The notes under the pieces: model-generated
What the model was told of the DNA's origin: nothing
The model's database searches: none
Seen by the model: only the letters and a program-made list of their open reading frames with translations
Assembly: GCA_001598975.1 (NCBI GenBank)
Contig: BBXU01000810.1
Location: 1-56,996, forward strand
Length of the DNA: 56,996 bases
Direction: 5' to 3'
From: Parachlorella kessleri
Taxonomy: Eukaryota > Chlorophyta > Trebouxiophyceae > Chlorellales > Chlorellaceae
Shown here: one piece after another, positions 1 through 11,241 of the stretch
Layout: every line of letters starts with the position of its first letter
How positions within the stretch are numbered: the stretch's first letter is position 1
Made by a program: the position numbers and the translations under genes

Positions 1-22
1 ACCAGGGGCCTTCAGCGCACCC

Positions 23-27
23 TTACA
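23..27 (-). terminator. TGTAA poly(A) signal of the SR gene
   Basis: TTACA on the plus strand is TGTAA on the gene strand, about 160 nt beyond the stop codon at 187. TGTAA is the usual polyadenylation signal of chlorophyte green algae. Confidence 0.55.
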
Positions 28-186
28 CAAACAAGACCGGATCAAAACACACACCTCACGTTCCTCACACTGTGTAGTCAACAGGCAGCCAACAGCAGCA
101 GCGGCCATGACGGGACCCACTCGTGCAGAGCGGGTGCCAGCGGTACCACTGCTGCCCTGCTGGCGACATTCGTCATCCTGAGGCGC

Positions 187-3100
187 TTAGTCGGCACGGG
201 GGGAGGGTGAGCGGGACCGGTCCCCGGTGCTGCGCGCGGGGCTGCGGGGTGGGGGGCTGCGCGACAGGCTGCGGGATCTGACGGGGGACCGCGACCGGGA
301 CCTGCCCCTGCGAGCGGTGGGGCCACGCACACACACTTGACCTGCTTCAGTTGTGGGGCAGGCACAGGAGACCACATGGGGGCGGGTGCCACAAGTGGTT
401 GGGGCAGCAGTGAGATGATACCACCAAAGCACAGCACACGGAAAGCGGCAAGCCTGCGCAGCCGGGGTCAACCTGCCAGGCAGTGTTAGCAAGGAGGGAG
501 GCATGTGGCCCCTGCAGGCTGGCAGGGTGTGGCTTGGCTTGGAGTGAAGAGTCAGCCGGGAGGCTGGCAGAGCAAGTGCGCACGTGTGGGGCAGCGCCGC
601 ACTCTGGCCTGAGCTGCATGTACCCCCTCTTCAGAAGCACACCACGGGGAGAGGGAAGAGGGGAGGGGGGGGGGGGGGGGTCTCACCTGGGTACTGGGGA
701 GGGAGAGGCGCGGCGGCGCGGCGGCGAGCGCGAGACGGATGGGCTACGCCGGCGGCGGGGAGGGCTGCGGGAGCGGCTGCGGCTGTAGGAGGGGCTGCGC
801 CGGCGGCGGTCGTAGCTGCGGGAGCGGCTGCGGGACCTGCACCAGGGCGGCAGCGGTGGGGTGGCTCAAGACACTTGGGGTGCCCAGGGGAACAGCCGGA
901 CCTACCCATTGCGTGTGCCTGCCGCGGCTGTGGCGGTCATAGCTGCGGGACTGAGGGCGAACAGAGCTGTGTGGGAGCCCAAAGGGTTAGTTACAAAGGC
1001 AAAGCCATAAGACTGTAGCACGCAGCGATGGGGCAGGCATGCAGCTGGCTTTCAAGCGCCCAGCAGACCGCTACCAGCCAGGGCTCCTTTGCAATCCGCA
1101 ACAAACAAACACTTCGCTCATAACAGCAAGACTTAGCACTCTTATCACAGCAGCTTGGCAAAGGCACTCATCGTCTACTCGCATGCCCCATCCTGCAAGT
1201 GCCATCTTTCCACCCATGCCCTTTCAGTGCCCCTTGCCTGCCCACCCAACCACAGGGCACCGGGCAGGCTCCACCTCGCAACTTGCATTCAGCCACTCCA
1301 GCGCCCAGCTACCCACTCTCCATGTGCTTCCGGTCCAGCCAGGACATGACGTCCAGCCTCACCTGGGCCGGCCAGCGCCCCCGCGGTCACGGCCGCCAAA
1401 GCCAAACCCGCCGGGGCGGTCATCGTCACGGAAGGACTGGGCGCGCGCCGAGTCACGCACAACATACTCCACTGCATAGGCAGCGGGGCAGGTGCTAGTC
1501 GTGTCACCCTGCTCCGAGGTAGGGGAGGAAGATTGTGGTCTGCTATATCATCAGCAACTCTCACCAGGACACCTTCACTCCACGCAGGCTGACAGAGCCC
1601 TGCCAGTGCCAGGTGCGCGGGTCGGCGAGAGGCACTTAAGGGGTCAGCTTCACCAACAAGGAACCCCTTCATATGCCACTACTGCATTTGCCAGCACCGT
1701 GGGCTTGGCAGCACAGATCCCTACCAACTCCTCACCTGTGATCTCGCGGCCGTTGATCTTGCTGCCGTGCAGCTCGTTGCATGCCTCCTTGGCGTCAGCA
1801 ATGTCCTCAAACTCGACAAAGGCGTACGTCTTCTTGATCTCACACCGCTGCACCGCGCAAACGCAAAGGGCCTGGGTTTAGACTGGCACCAGCTGAGCAG
1901 CCCGAAAAGTGCATGTGCCACCCAGCCAAGGCATGTAAGGACCGGCAGCTTGATAAGACACGCCATGTCAATGACAACAGCCGATGGGCAGATGTGCGCT
2001 GTATGGCATGCATGGACACAGGACGCGCCTCCCACCCCTGGACCATTTTGCACACCAAAGGCAGCTGAGCCACCCTGCCAATAATTAGTAAAGCTCAGCC
2101 TCAAAGGCCCTCCAGCAAATAGCAGGCACCTAGGATGGCGAACCAAAACGCATGGGGCCGGCGGGCTCGCTCACCCGCATGCGTCCAAATGCCTCAAAGG
2201 CGCGCTCGATGTCGCGGCTGCGGGTGCCGCGCGGGTCAAAGCCCGCCACAAACAGCGTTTTGTTAGGCTCCGCGTTCTTGCGGCGTGTCTCCTCACGAGT
2301 CCTCACATTGGCATCGTTCTGCAAGGGGGGCGGGGCAGCACACTCACAATCCGCAGTCCAGATCCTGGGTGCAGGAAAGCGGCGCTAATCTGCCCACAAC
2401 CCTGGCCATGTGTCTGCCCGGGCCCAATTGAGCCAGGACCACTGATATACTACAGCCCCGCACGCCAGCTAGACGCCTGCCAGTCACTTCAACCCTCCTG
2501 CCATGTTACACTTCCCCTGCTTATCCAGCTCTCAGCACTACAGAACAGGTTGCGCGCCCATGAAGAAACAGGCAACGTCGAGTGCGCACACATCTATACC
2601 TGTAAATGCGACCTGTGACTGCCTGCTTCCTGACCATACAAGAAACAGGGGCATCAGGGTGCCGACTTGCCCGCCCTCTGCAGTCTCACCTTGGCAAACT
2701 CGACCCTCAGGCGGCGCCGCAGGCGGCCCCACTCGCGCCTGCGCACAATACAGCGCAGCGACTACAATCACAAAGAACACTACATGACGCAACGACAAGC
2801 ATGCGCCACCCCAGGACACCTTGTGCATGTTAGCTCCAGCTCGCTGCCTTGCACATTGCCGTCCTGGCAGCTTGTCAGAAGCAGTCCTGCTGCAGGGCAG
2901 CTCCCCGACCCCCAAGCCCCACCCCGTTTTGATCACCCACCCGTCCATGGCACGGATGAAGTCCTCAGCATCCCGCTTGTCATCGAAGTGGACGAAGCAG
3001 AAGCCTGAGGGTTGGCACACAAGGCGACGGTGTCACTCGGGGCCAGCCCAGGGTGGGAAGGCCTCCATCCTCCTGGGCAGCTGGTGGGTTGGTCAGGCCA

Positions 3101-3858
3101 GTACTCCTAGCGCGACAGCTTGGGAAGCCAGGGGCAGTGGGGGCTAGCTAGGTTGCCAAGGTTGTGCTCGGGGTGTCGGTAGGCAGGGTGCCATGGGTAC
3201 ACAGCCGCGCAGGGGATGTCACAATAGGTCTGGAGTGCGCGTGGCCGGCAGAGCGTTGACTAGGGGTAAGCGGTAACACGGTAGCCAGGCCACAGGGTTT
3301 CAGAAGGCGCGGCAGGGTGGTAGATGCCTCAGGGAGGTAATGCCAGGCCTAGAAGGTTGTCGGAAGACGCAGGCGCACGATGGCAAGGCATCTTGAGGTT
3401 TGCTGGTTGTCACACGGGTGCCAGGCAGTCAAGGAGGGTAGAGCCAGCAGTTGCCAAGGTTGCTGGCCCGCACGGTTGCCAGCTGGGCGCACCAGTTTTG
3501 TACTCCACCCGGTTCACCCGGCCGTACTTGTCAAACAGGCGCTCAAGCTCCCGTTCCGAGGCATCATACTCGTAGTTCCCGCAGTAAACTGCAGGTTAAT
3601 AAACGAGGCTTTTATTCTACTGTCATACGAGCTGACACGTCATCTATCCAGCTTGAGCTTGAGGGAACGGCATGACGGGGCCCACCTGGTGGGAGATTTG
3701 ACATTTTGCCAGTCCCAGCTAAATCTCAGCGCAATCAGTGCCGTACTGGGCGGTAGAATTCTGGTGGTGGGAGGAGCGCAACTCTCGAAACTCTGCTTTC
3801 CTTCCAAGCTGCAGGACAGGCGGGACAACGCTTGACTTGATTGATCACCACCTGCCAT
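187..3858 (-). CDS. SR splicing factor, plant RS31/RS40-like (two RRMs plus RS tail)
   Basis: Nuclear pre-mRNA splicing factor. Nine exons join in phase to 283 aa: 3858-3852, 3588-3493, 3004-2941, 2738-2690, 2318-2175, 1847-1736, 1471-1363, 836-687, 307-187. Exon 1 is only 7 nt (ATGGCAG) and gives [11 protein letters not shown] across the junction. RRM1 is about residues 3-70 ([17 protein letters not shown] as RNP1). RRM2 is about 92-165 ([18 protein letters not shown]). It ends in VEYVVRD, as in plant RS31/RS40/RS41 proteins. A Gly/Arg hinge ([12 protein letters not shown]) leads to a C-terminal RS domain rich in SRSRSRS and RRRRSPS. The two-RRM order without a zinc knuckle matches the plant-specific RS subfamily. 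A small cassette exon near 919-942 may also be used. Family assignment is strong; the hinge-to-RS splicing is less certain. Confidence 0.9.
665..680. repeat. G16 run (C16 on the SR transcript) at a 5' splice site
   Basis: Sixteen G on the plus strand directly abut the donor GTGAGA (complement of 681-686) of the SR-gene intron. The transcript therefore reads GTGAGA followed at once by sixteen C. Confidence 0.8.
919..942 (-). other. Possible cassette exon of the SR gene
   Basis: On the minus strand an acceptor (cccgcag) is followed by a short stretch reading YDRHSRG, which resembles the YDRRRR motif of the next exon. It would enter in phase 2 from the exon ending at 1363 and leave in phase 2 to the exon starting at 836. 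It can therefore be included or skipped without changing frame. Its donor would be a weak GC site (CAG then GCACAC), or a GTAGGT a little further on with another phase. SR genes commonly carry regulated exons, so alternative use is plausible but not shown. Confidence 0.3.
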
Positions 3859-3885
3859 CTTGCCCAGGTATGCGTATTTGGTAAT
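3859..3885. promoter_or_regulatory. 27-bp gap between divergent start codons (SR / SEN34)
   Basis: The SR start codon (complement of 3856-3858) and the SEN34 start codon (3886-3888) face away from each other with 27 bp between them. Both starts are supported by in-phase splicing to conserved N-termini ([11 protein letters not shown] and MKATIHALDNQHGYIWDA). Transcripts must begin inside this gap or inside the opposite gene, so the 5' leaders are either extremely short or overlap as antisense. No TATA box was recognised. Confidence 0.6.
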
Positions 3886-6084
3886 ATGAAAGCGACGATA
3901 CACGCGCTCGATAACCAGCACGGCTATATCTGGGATGCAGCAGGTCGGCATGTAACATGTTGCTCTGCCCGGCCTATATCATGAACTCCTGAAGTGATCA
4001 ACGGCTCGCCCCTTTGATATTGCAGAGGCTCATTGGCTGCGCTTGGAGTGCGGCCTGGTGGGGGCAACTGTGGGAGGAGTGGCAGGTACCCAGGCCTGTT
4101 GCATGCCTGCACTCCACCTTCAGCCTGGACTGTCAGCCTGATGTACGCAGTCTGAGCCCTCTGCGGCCAGTTGTAAATGGTTTTGTGGCTGGACATGCAG
4201 GGTTTAAGCAGCAGAACGCTGTGCACGGCCTGCCGTTGCAGCTGAGCGCGGATGAAGTCACACTCGCTTTAGAAAGAGGTGGGTGCCCTGCTTCTTCTAC
4301 CAAATGCCTTGGCACATATGCTTCTAGGTCATATTGCCAAGGACGGGACCCCAGCATGCTCCCCATACCACGCACAACCCCAAAACCGGGTTACGAGGTG
4401 GTGTTGCAGGGTGGGCCGTGCTGCTGCCAGCACCCAGCATTCTAAGCCAAGCTACATCCTTGGGCTCAAGAAAGCGTGCCTGGCGCGCGGACGAAGGCTA
4501 TGGTGACAGCAGCGATGAAGAGGAGCAGCCAGCGGGAGAGGCGCCTCTCTGGAAGGCTGCCCTCTCTCGGAGTGCTCCGTTCACAGTGCCCATCGCGATC
4601 GCTACTGCTGTCAGAGATGCTGGCGGAGAGGGTGGTGAGGCAGCCAGCCCTGGGCCGATCCTCGGTGGCAGCAGCTGCAGCAGTGAAGCACCGCTCCCAG
4701 GTGTACATGCTGGGCTTGGGAGCAGCAGCCACCCGGCAGCAGCAGCAGCACCCCTGCCCGCAGCAAATGTGCCAGGTGGAGATCCCGGCGTGCATGTCAG
4801 GGGTGCTGACTACTCAGGTGACGGGGTCGCAAACGGCAAAGACTGCAGTGCTGGGGATGCAACCGCATCGACAGCAGCAGCAGCAGCAGCAACTGCAGCA
4901 GCAGCAGGAGCGGCTGACGTAGACGCGGCAACGGCAGCAGCTGCGGCAGCAGTGGGTGAGGGTGTGCGGTGGCGCTACCCTTCCACCCAGGAGGAGCGGC
5001 ACCGCTACTGGGTATTCAGAGACCTACACCAGTTAAAGTGAGCTGGTAAGGTGCTGAAGTTGGCCTGCTGAAGGGCAGCAGCGGCTGAAGCATGGATCAA
5101 GCCTCGCACGTGTGTCTTGTCCTGTTCACCCAGGTTGGTGCCTGTTAGAAAAAATGTCTCTTAATGTTGCATGCGTACCATGTGAGAGGGTCCCATGAAG
5201 GACTGGAAACTTGTGCACCCTAGCAGCGTGGGGTTGTGCAGGTGCGTGCGGGGTTAGCGAACTTGTAACCCAGCCATAGGTACTCGCCCTGGACCTTGCA
5301 GGTACCGCATAACAGGAGGCTCCAAGTTTGGGGCCGACTTCCTGGTTTACCCCGGCGACCCCACCCTTTTCCACGCCCAGTTCTGCGTGAGGCTCATGCC
5401 TTACCGCAGCCGCATATTGCCGGCGCTGCTGGCGGCGGCGGCACGCGGCAGCCACCAGGCGCGCAAGCACCTGCTGCTGGCCTCTGTGGTGGAGGGGAAG
5501 GATGAGGATGTAAGTGGCTTGCCAGTGGCAGCCCCCAAACTTTGTGAACTTTGTACCCAGGCCTGGCTGGGGGCAGTACTTAAGTTGCTGGAGTTGCTGG
5601 CCAGGTTGTTGATTCCACCTGGGGCTGGCTGGCCGGTTGGGGTTGCAGGCAGGTGCATCAGGGGCTAGGTTCGACTCGCTGTGTGCACTACTGGAATGTC
5701 GTTCGCTGCTGCGCAGCCCCGTACGGGAACAGGCCATGAGTGTCTATGGGAGTACTCAATAGGAAGGCGGTGCGTGGGGGGCTCATGATCAGACAAGCAC
5801 GGGTGGGTGGTTACCTGCTGTAGGAAGTCCGCTCACAGCGTACCTTTAGGCAGGAGCACATATACGGGGAGCCCCTTTCCCTGCTGGTGCAGGCCGAACT
5901 GGCTGGGGCTGGCATGCCAGGTCCCAGTGCAGCAGCAGGAGCGGCAGGAACAGCACCTGGGCCAGCCGCAGCATCCTTACAACCAGTGTCAGCGGCGGCA
6001 GCGGCGACGGGCAACGGGTATGTGGAGGGACAGGGGTACAAGATACGATACATAACCATTGGGCCGGTTGAGGGCTTTGGCTAA
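3886..6084 (+). CDS. SEN34: tRNA-splicing endonuclease catalytic subunit SEN34
   Basis: Catalytic subunit of the nuclear endonuclease that cuts the 3' splice site of intron-containing tRNAs. Six exons join in phase to 420 aa: 3886-3943, 4026-4085, 4201-4278, 4410-5037, 5302-5509, 5854-6084. The N-terminal domain shows the family pattern HGLPLQLSADEVTLALERG followed by WAVLLPAP. A long acidic, Ala/Gln-rich linker (DSSDEEEQ and poly-Ala runs) fills about residues 110-255. The C-terminal nuclease fold contains VFRDLH, GSKFGADFLVYPGDP and ARKHLLL. The catalytic Tyr-His-Lys triad is intact by eye: Y291 in FLVYPGDP, H299 in LFHAQF and K330 in ARKHLLL. The tail ends YITIGPVEGFG. The acceptor at 4410 was preferred to 4328 because only it keeps phase and restores WAVLLPAP. 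Convergent with PUS10. The last-exon start is less sure. Confidence 0.92.
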
Positions 6085-6189
6085 TGCTGCCATTTGATGC
6101 TGCAATTGGAGCTACTGCTATATGCATCGAGACACGAAGTTTGGTGCGAAATTTCTGCCGCCATGGCTATTTAAAGAGTCAACTGAGAA

Positions 6190-6194
6190 TGTAA
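6190..6194 (+). terminator. TGTAA poly(A) signal of SEN34
   Basis: TGTAA about 106 nt after the SEN34 stop codon, inside the 365-bp convergent gap shared with the 3' end of PUS10 (6085-6449). No clear TGTAA was seen for PUS10 on the other strand in this gap, and no gene lies in it. Confidence 0.5.
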
Positions 6195-6449
6195 AGAGAA
6201 CAGAGAGGGGTGCAGTGCCACCATAACAAGGCCAACTGGGCAGCTGAGACAGCACAAACACAGCATATCAAATCTGGCAAAACCAGCTCAGCTAACCCGC
6301 AGGCTGCACTACCCCTGCCACCATACATAAATTATTTTGTGAACAAACTATTTTTGTCCCGCACATCAGTGACTTCCATTTCGTAAGGGGACAGCCACTG
6401 CCCATTGGCCACACCATTGCCTCAGCTGGATGAAGAGCTGTTGTAGCAC

Positions 6450-9400
6450 TCAGTGCACCCCCCCGCCCTGTACCAGCTGGAAGTCCATGTGGATGTCTGT
6501 CACATCCAGGTAGGCAATCTGGGCCTGGACCCCTCCCAACAGGTCGCCCAGGCTTGGCTGTGTGCGCCCCAGGTCACCTGCAGCAGGCACCCAGCAGCAG
6601 CGGGCTGTCAGGGGGGGGGTTACACAGTGCCTGCCAGGCACCACCAAGGCTGGGGCTGACGGGTTGCGTAATGCTTGCCAGGTCAGCGTGTGCTTCTGCA
6701 CGGTGACAGTCGCTCTTGCACGCCACTGGCACCCCAGGCAGAAGATGCCTTGTGCGGTCTAGGCCTCGTCGGTACAGGGTTGGCCCGGCTGGAGAGGCAC
6801 AGCGACCTCCCCTACAGCTGCATGTCAACACGGGAGCACCTGCACAGCACTTGGTGCTGCTGTGCCGGCCTGAGCGTTCCAGCAAGATCTCAGGAGCCCC
6901 CAGGTTCCTAAAGCCCTCGGCACAATACATGTTGGTTGCGGTAGGGGTTCTGTGTCAACGAAGCGCCTTGGCAGCTACCAGCAACCCCCTCCGCTGGAAC
7001 AGGCTTGGCAGGTAGCACAATATCTGCCTGGTCTCTCCAGCCGTGCGGCTCCACCAATACCTCCTTGCCCTCTTTTATCTGACCCCACCTTCGCCTGCAG
7101 TCTCCATGCCGCATTGAGAAAGAAGACACTCGTCAGGAGTGCTGTGTGGCCTAGCATGTCGAGACAACATCCCCACCAGCTACCCACCCACCGTGCACAA
7201 ACTCCTTCACGTAGGTGCCGGCTTGCGTGCGCAGGTGCAGCACAAAGTACTGCTGCTGCCCGGGCAGCCGCTCGGCCCGCAGGGAGTGCACCGTCCGGGG
7301 GCGGGTCAGGTTGGCCCTCCGGTGGAGCACCTGTCGCGGCGAGAGGACACCATGTGTATGTGCGACGCCAACCCTGGCCTCTAAGAAGGGCCAATTCCCT
7401 AGGTAGCCGGTTCACTTGCAGGACAAATGCACTAGCCTTCAGGCACGATTCGGCAAGGATGGCAGGGGCAGACCAACTCTGCTGAACTTGCAGGAAAGCA
7501 CCTAGCAATTGCTGCTAGGCGCCCCAACACATAGTGCCGCAAGACAGCTGCAGGCGTGACAAGCTTCCAGTGCAAAGGGCAGGCCAGGCTGGCAGTGCTT
7601 AGGCACAGCCGCCACTTCCGCGCTGGTCCGCTCACCCGAATGGGGGTGCGCTGCTGGATGACTAACTCCTTAGTCGCATCAATGGCCGCCACGTCAGCAT
7701 CACCCAGCGCCCGCGGCAGCCAACAGACCGCGGCATATGACTTCTCCTTGTCACTCTCCCCCTCTTTCAGCTGGGCCACTTGGGCGCTGCTCAGGACTGA
7801 CAGCTGGCGCACCGCCACGCCGGTCCCCGCCTGTGAAGGGAAGGGCGGCCACTCACAGGTGACACACATGCTATGCTGACTAAGGGGCTGCCGGCTCCGT
7901 ATCAAGGAAAAGTACTGTGCCCATACGTGGCCTCCGCCTGGGCGGCCCTTTGCAGGAAGCCCCGCCAGGTGTCACATGCAGGACGAGACCCAGCACTGCG
8001 GTCTGCTTGACTGCAGGGCTAGAAGGACCCTAGCAAATGTTTGTCAGCCCCGCCAGGCACCCACCTCGTTGATAGCCCTCTCCATCTCCTGGCAGGCCTC
8101 GGGGTTCGGTGCCGGGCCCCGCGCATTACGGAACTCAAGCACAAAGGGCCGCCCAGCTCCCAGCATGCGCACGTCGTAGTCCTCCCGCCCTGTGCACCAG
8201 CCATCAGCCAGCCTGTGAGACTGCCTGGCTGCATGTGCATTCAAAGCAGCAAGCTCCAGCCGTCCAGCTCCACCTGCTCATGGCATCCAAAACCCATTAG
8301 CGGCGGTTTCAACCGACCTGTGGGGCTGAACACCCTCTCCCCTCCAGCAAGGGCCCCTTCAGACAACACAGAGGCTTGACAATCGCCCAGCTTGGCTGGC
8401 CAGCTGAGACAGCTCACCTGCTGAGATGAAAGAGCAGCCATCAGGGCGCAAGCGGGGGAGCACCACGTTGCGGATCTCCTCCTCGACCGACGTCTCACCC
8501 TTGCGCGCCCCGTTGATGAACCAGGGCGACTGCGGAATTCCACGCCGAAGCTTGAAATACCTGCATGGCTGAGGAGAATGCTACCTAACCACAGGTGCTT
8601 GTGGGATAGGCCACCAGGCAAAGTGACGCAAGACAAGTCGACCCCAGGCATGCAGGAGCTATGAACTGACCCTCAAAGCAGCCAACACAACATAGGCTTG
8701 AAGTTGCTATCACGGGGTAGGTTGACAGCCCCCAGAAAACCCTGTGCAGCAACAGAGGCAGCAACAGAGTGAGCCAGGTGCTACCATAGGCCGCTACATA
8801 CTCCACCAGCTGTAATCCGTATGCCCCTCACCTGCCCCCAACATAGATGGGGCGCCGTTGGCAGCTCATGGTCACAACAGGGCTCAAGCTGTCAGCCGCT
8901 GCGCCAGCAGCCCGCCCGCTGGCAGGAGCATGTCCAGCCTGGCCGCAAGCCCCCGCGACTGCTGTGCCCGATGCTCCAGCTCCTGTCAGCGCCGGCAGCG
9001 GCAGCAGCTCTGCTGCACTCCCGGGGGTCCGCTGCAAGAAGTCGTCCTGGGACATCTCCTCCAACCTCCTGACCAGAGCGTCCGAGTATGCCAGCTCGGT
9101 GCAGCTGTTGGCAAGCTCTTGTGCCCTGGCGCTGCTGTCCCTGCCTCCCCTACCATCCCAGTCACCTCGACCACCCCGCCTTCCCCGCCCGCGCTTGTTT
9201 CGCTGCTGCTGCTGCTGCGGAGGTGCCAGCCAGCTGGCTTCCTGTGCTGATGCCGGGTGAGAGACTCGGCAGGAGACACGCAGCGCTGTCTCCGGGCTGT
9301 AGGGCTGGTCAAGGGCTCGTGACAGAGCCGCCGAGGCTACCAGCTTCATCGCTTCCTTCACATCTGCACGACAAGGCTGGGGCATGATGTTCGCAGAGTC

Positions 9401-10928
9401 GGTGGTGATACTGTTACGCAAGCCAAAGAGCAGCTCGCAGCAGCAGTCAATAATTCTTAGCCATGCTTACATCTGGCAGGTCCCTTACCAGCCTTCCACC
9501 TGCATTGCCCATTGCCTTGCCCACATTGTGCATGTGCGTGTGTGCTGCACTGCCTTGCCCACATTGTGTGTGTGTGTGTATGTGTGTGCGCTTGCCAAGG
9601 TTGCCATCAGGCCTCCCCAGCATGGTCCTCCCATCCACCAACCGTGGGCTTACCAATGATGCTCCTCCGCCCCTTGATGCCAGCAGCGCTCAGGACCTCG
9701 GAGCCCAAGCGGCTCTGCAGCCGCCACCACAGCGCCTGCGCCCGCACCGCCAGGGAGGCCGGCAGGCTGAGCTCCAGCGCAAACCCACCACATGCTGCTG
9801 CCTCACTCTCTCCTGTTGCATGTGCTTCACTTCTGCCTGCTGCAGCTGCACATGCAACATCAGGGGGTACTCCTGTACCGCCAAGGCAGATGCCAGCCTG
9901 GCCGCTGCTGGAGCCAAAGTCGAACTCGGCTGCTAGCACCTGGGCTGCCTCCCGGAGGCTGGAGCAGGGTATTGGCGCCGAGAGAGACCCCAGCGCCAGC
10001 GCTGCTGCTGCTGCTGCTGCTTCCCCAGGCCCCAACTCTCCACCCAACTCCTCTCTGCTGCCCTGGTGTTGCTCCAGTGTCGGCCCCGCAACACTTGCCG
10101 CTGCACTGGAGCTGCCATCAAGACAAGCCACACCAGCCTCCGCCCCGACTGCAGCTGCGTCTGATGCTGTTGCACCATAGCTGCCCGCTGCCGCCCCAGC
10201 TTCTGATTGTGGTGCCAGGTAGCGCAGGGGTGGGTCCTGCCAGGCCGGTGGCGGCAGCACCACTTGCAGCGCCACGCCTGATGCTTCTGCCGCAGTGCAA
10301 AGGCTGGAGCTGCCTGGGAAATGCCGAGGAAGAGCCAGTGCCGGCAGCAGACCAAAGCAGAGAGGACAGGGGGCTGGGCAGGAGGCAGCGGTGGCATCGC
10401 CACTAGGCCTGGCCTCTGCTCCTGCCCCTGCTGTCAAGAGTGGTTCTGAGAGAGGCCCAGCTTCGCTACTAGCTGTATGTGCTGTGTTGCTCTCCCCATC
10501 ACGCGGCCGCTTCCGACCTTTTGCAGCAGCCGTCACCAAGGGGGCTTGTTGCTGCTTGGGCCCGTCCACCAGCGCCTCTGAACCTGAGGCTGGGCCATTT
10601 GATAAATTCTGGCAAGAGGAGACCAGCTGCAGGATGCAGGAAGGGCTACATACGCCGACAGAGGCGTAGAGCTGAGGGTTGCGGATGCCTGCTACACGCA
10701 GGCAGCAGCAGGCGCACGCCTGCACAGTATTAGCAGCAGGTTAAAGGCTATCAATTGAATTCTTACCCATAGATAGGGGACCTATCCAAGGTTACACAAA
10801 CCCTTCAGGGGCTAGCTGGCAACCTGGGTAATAGCATTGAGGTGATTGCTGCCTACCTGCAACCGCACCAAGTGCTCTACGACGGGTTGCAAATCAGGGC
10901 GACCCTGGAGTTCCTCGCTATGATCCAT
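6450..10928 (-). CDS. PUS10: tRNA pseudouridine synthase Pus10
   Basis: Isomerises uridine to pseudouridine in the T-arm of tRNA (positions 54/55 in the family). Eight exons join in phase to 799 aa: 10928-10857, 10719-9654, 9363-8832, 8560-8418, 8189-8065, 7830-7636, 7330-7192, 6577-6450. The N-terminal accessory region is long and Ala/Gly/Ser-rich, with CPLCFGLL as one recognisable zinc half-site and an Arg/Gly-rich stretch (KRGRGRRGGRG). The C-terminal half is typical: IPQSPWFINGARKGETSVEE, then GREDYDVRMLGAGRPF with the catalytic Asp in the ED-x-D motif (about residue 610), QQRTPIRVLHRR, RTQAGTYVKEFVHGD and LGRTQPSLGDLLG. It is longer than the usual 500-600 aa because of the low-complexity N-terminal insertions. 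Start chosen as the only ATG giving a phase-0 first exon. It diverges from the thymidine kinase gene. Confidence 0.93.
9515..9600. repeat. GT-rich microsatellite with duplicated GCCTTGCCCACATTGTG unit
   Basis: Two copies of the motif TTGCCCACATTGTG, each followed by alternating GT/TG, lie in the second intron of PUS10 (9364-9653). On the transcript this reads as a CA repeat. It is probably a simple slippage-prone tract. Confidence 0.7.
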
Positions 10929-11241
10929 GTCGGCATGCAAAACTAGTTGCACGAGCCTGCCTCCACAGGCAGCTCAGACTGTTGGCGGCGGGAAACTTGG
11001 AATGCAGTCATGGTCCTGCAAGGTTCCTTCTTCCGCGTATCTACCTCTCAAGTTAAATTTAGACTTGGTTCAAGATTGACTGACGTTCCCAGACTGCGTC
11101 GTTTCTTGACACTTTGAGCCTCCTGGTGCCAATCCCGTGGCATGTCGGCATGTGGTGTCGTGTAGCTCCTGTTGGGACTTATGATATCCTTTGTGTCCTG
11201 ACCTCTTTGCACCTGGCACCGTAGTGGGGTAGCACTGCAAC
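10929..11241. promoter_or_regulatory. Divergent intergenic region PUS10 / thymidine kinase
   Basis: 313 bp between the two start codons must hold both promoters and 5' leaders. An in-frame TAG at 11230 closes the thymidine kinase frame just upstream of its first ATG. No defined element was recognised. Confidence 0.4.

Noticed and set aside
4328..4409. Alternative acceptor for SEN34 exon 4 (VILPRTGPQ reading)
   Set aside because: It looks coding but breaks phase with the previous exon; the acceptor at 4410 keeps phase and gives the family-like WAVLLPAP.
9512..10406. Long plus-strand frames opposite the second PUS10 exon
   Set aside because: They are shadows of the GC-rich PUS10 exon 10719-9654, which has the homology and phase support.
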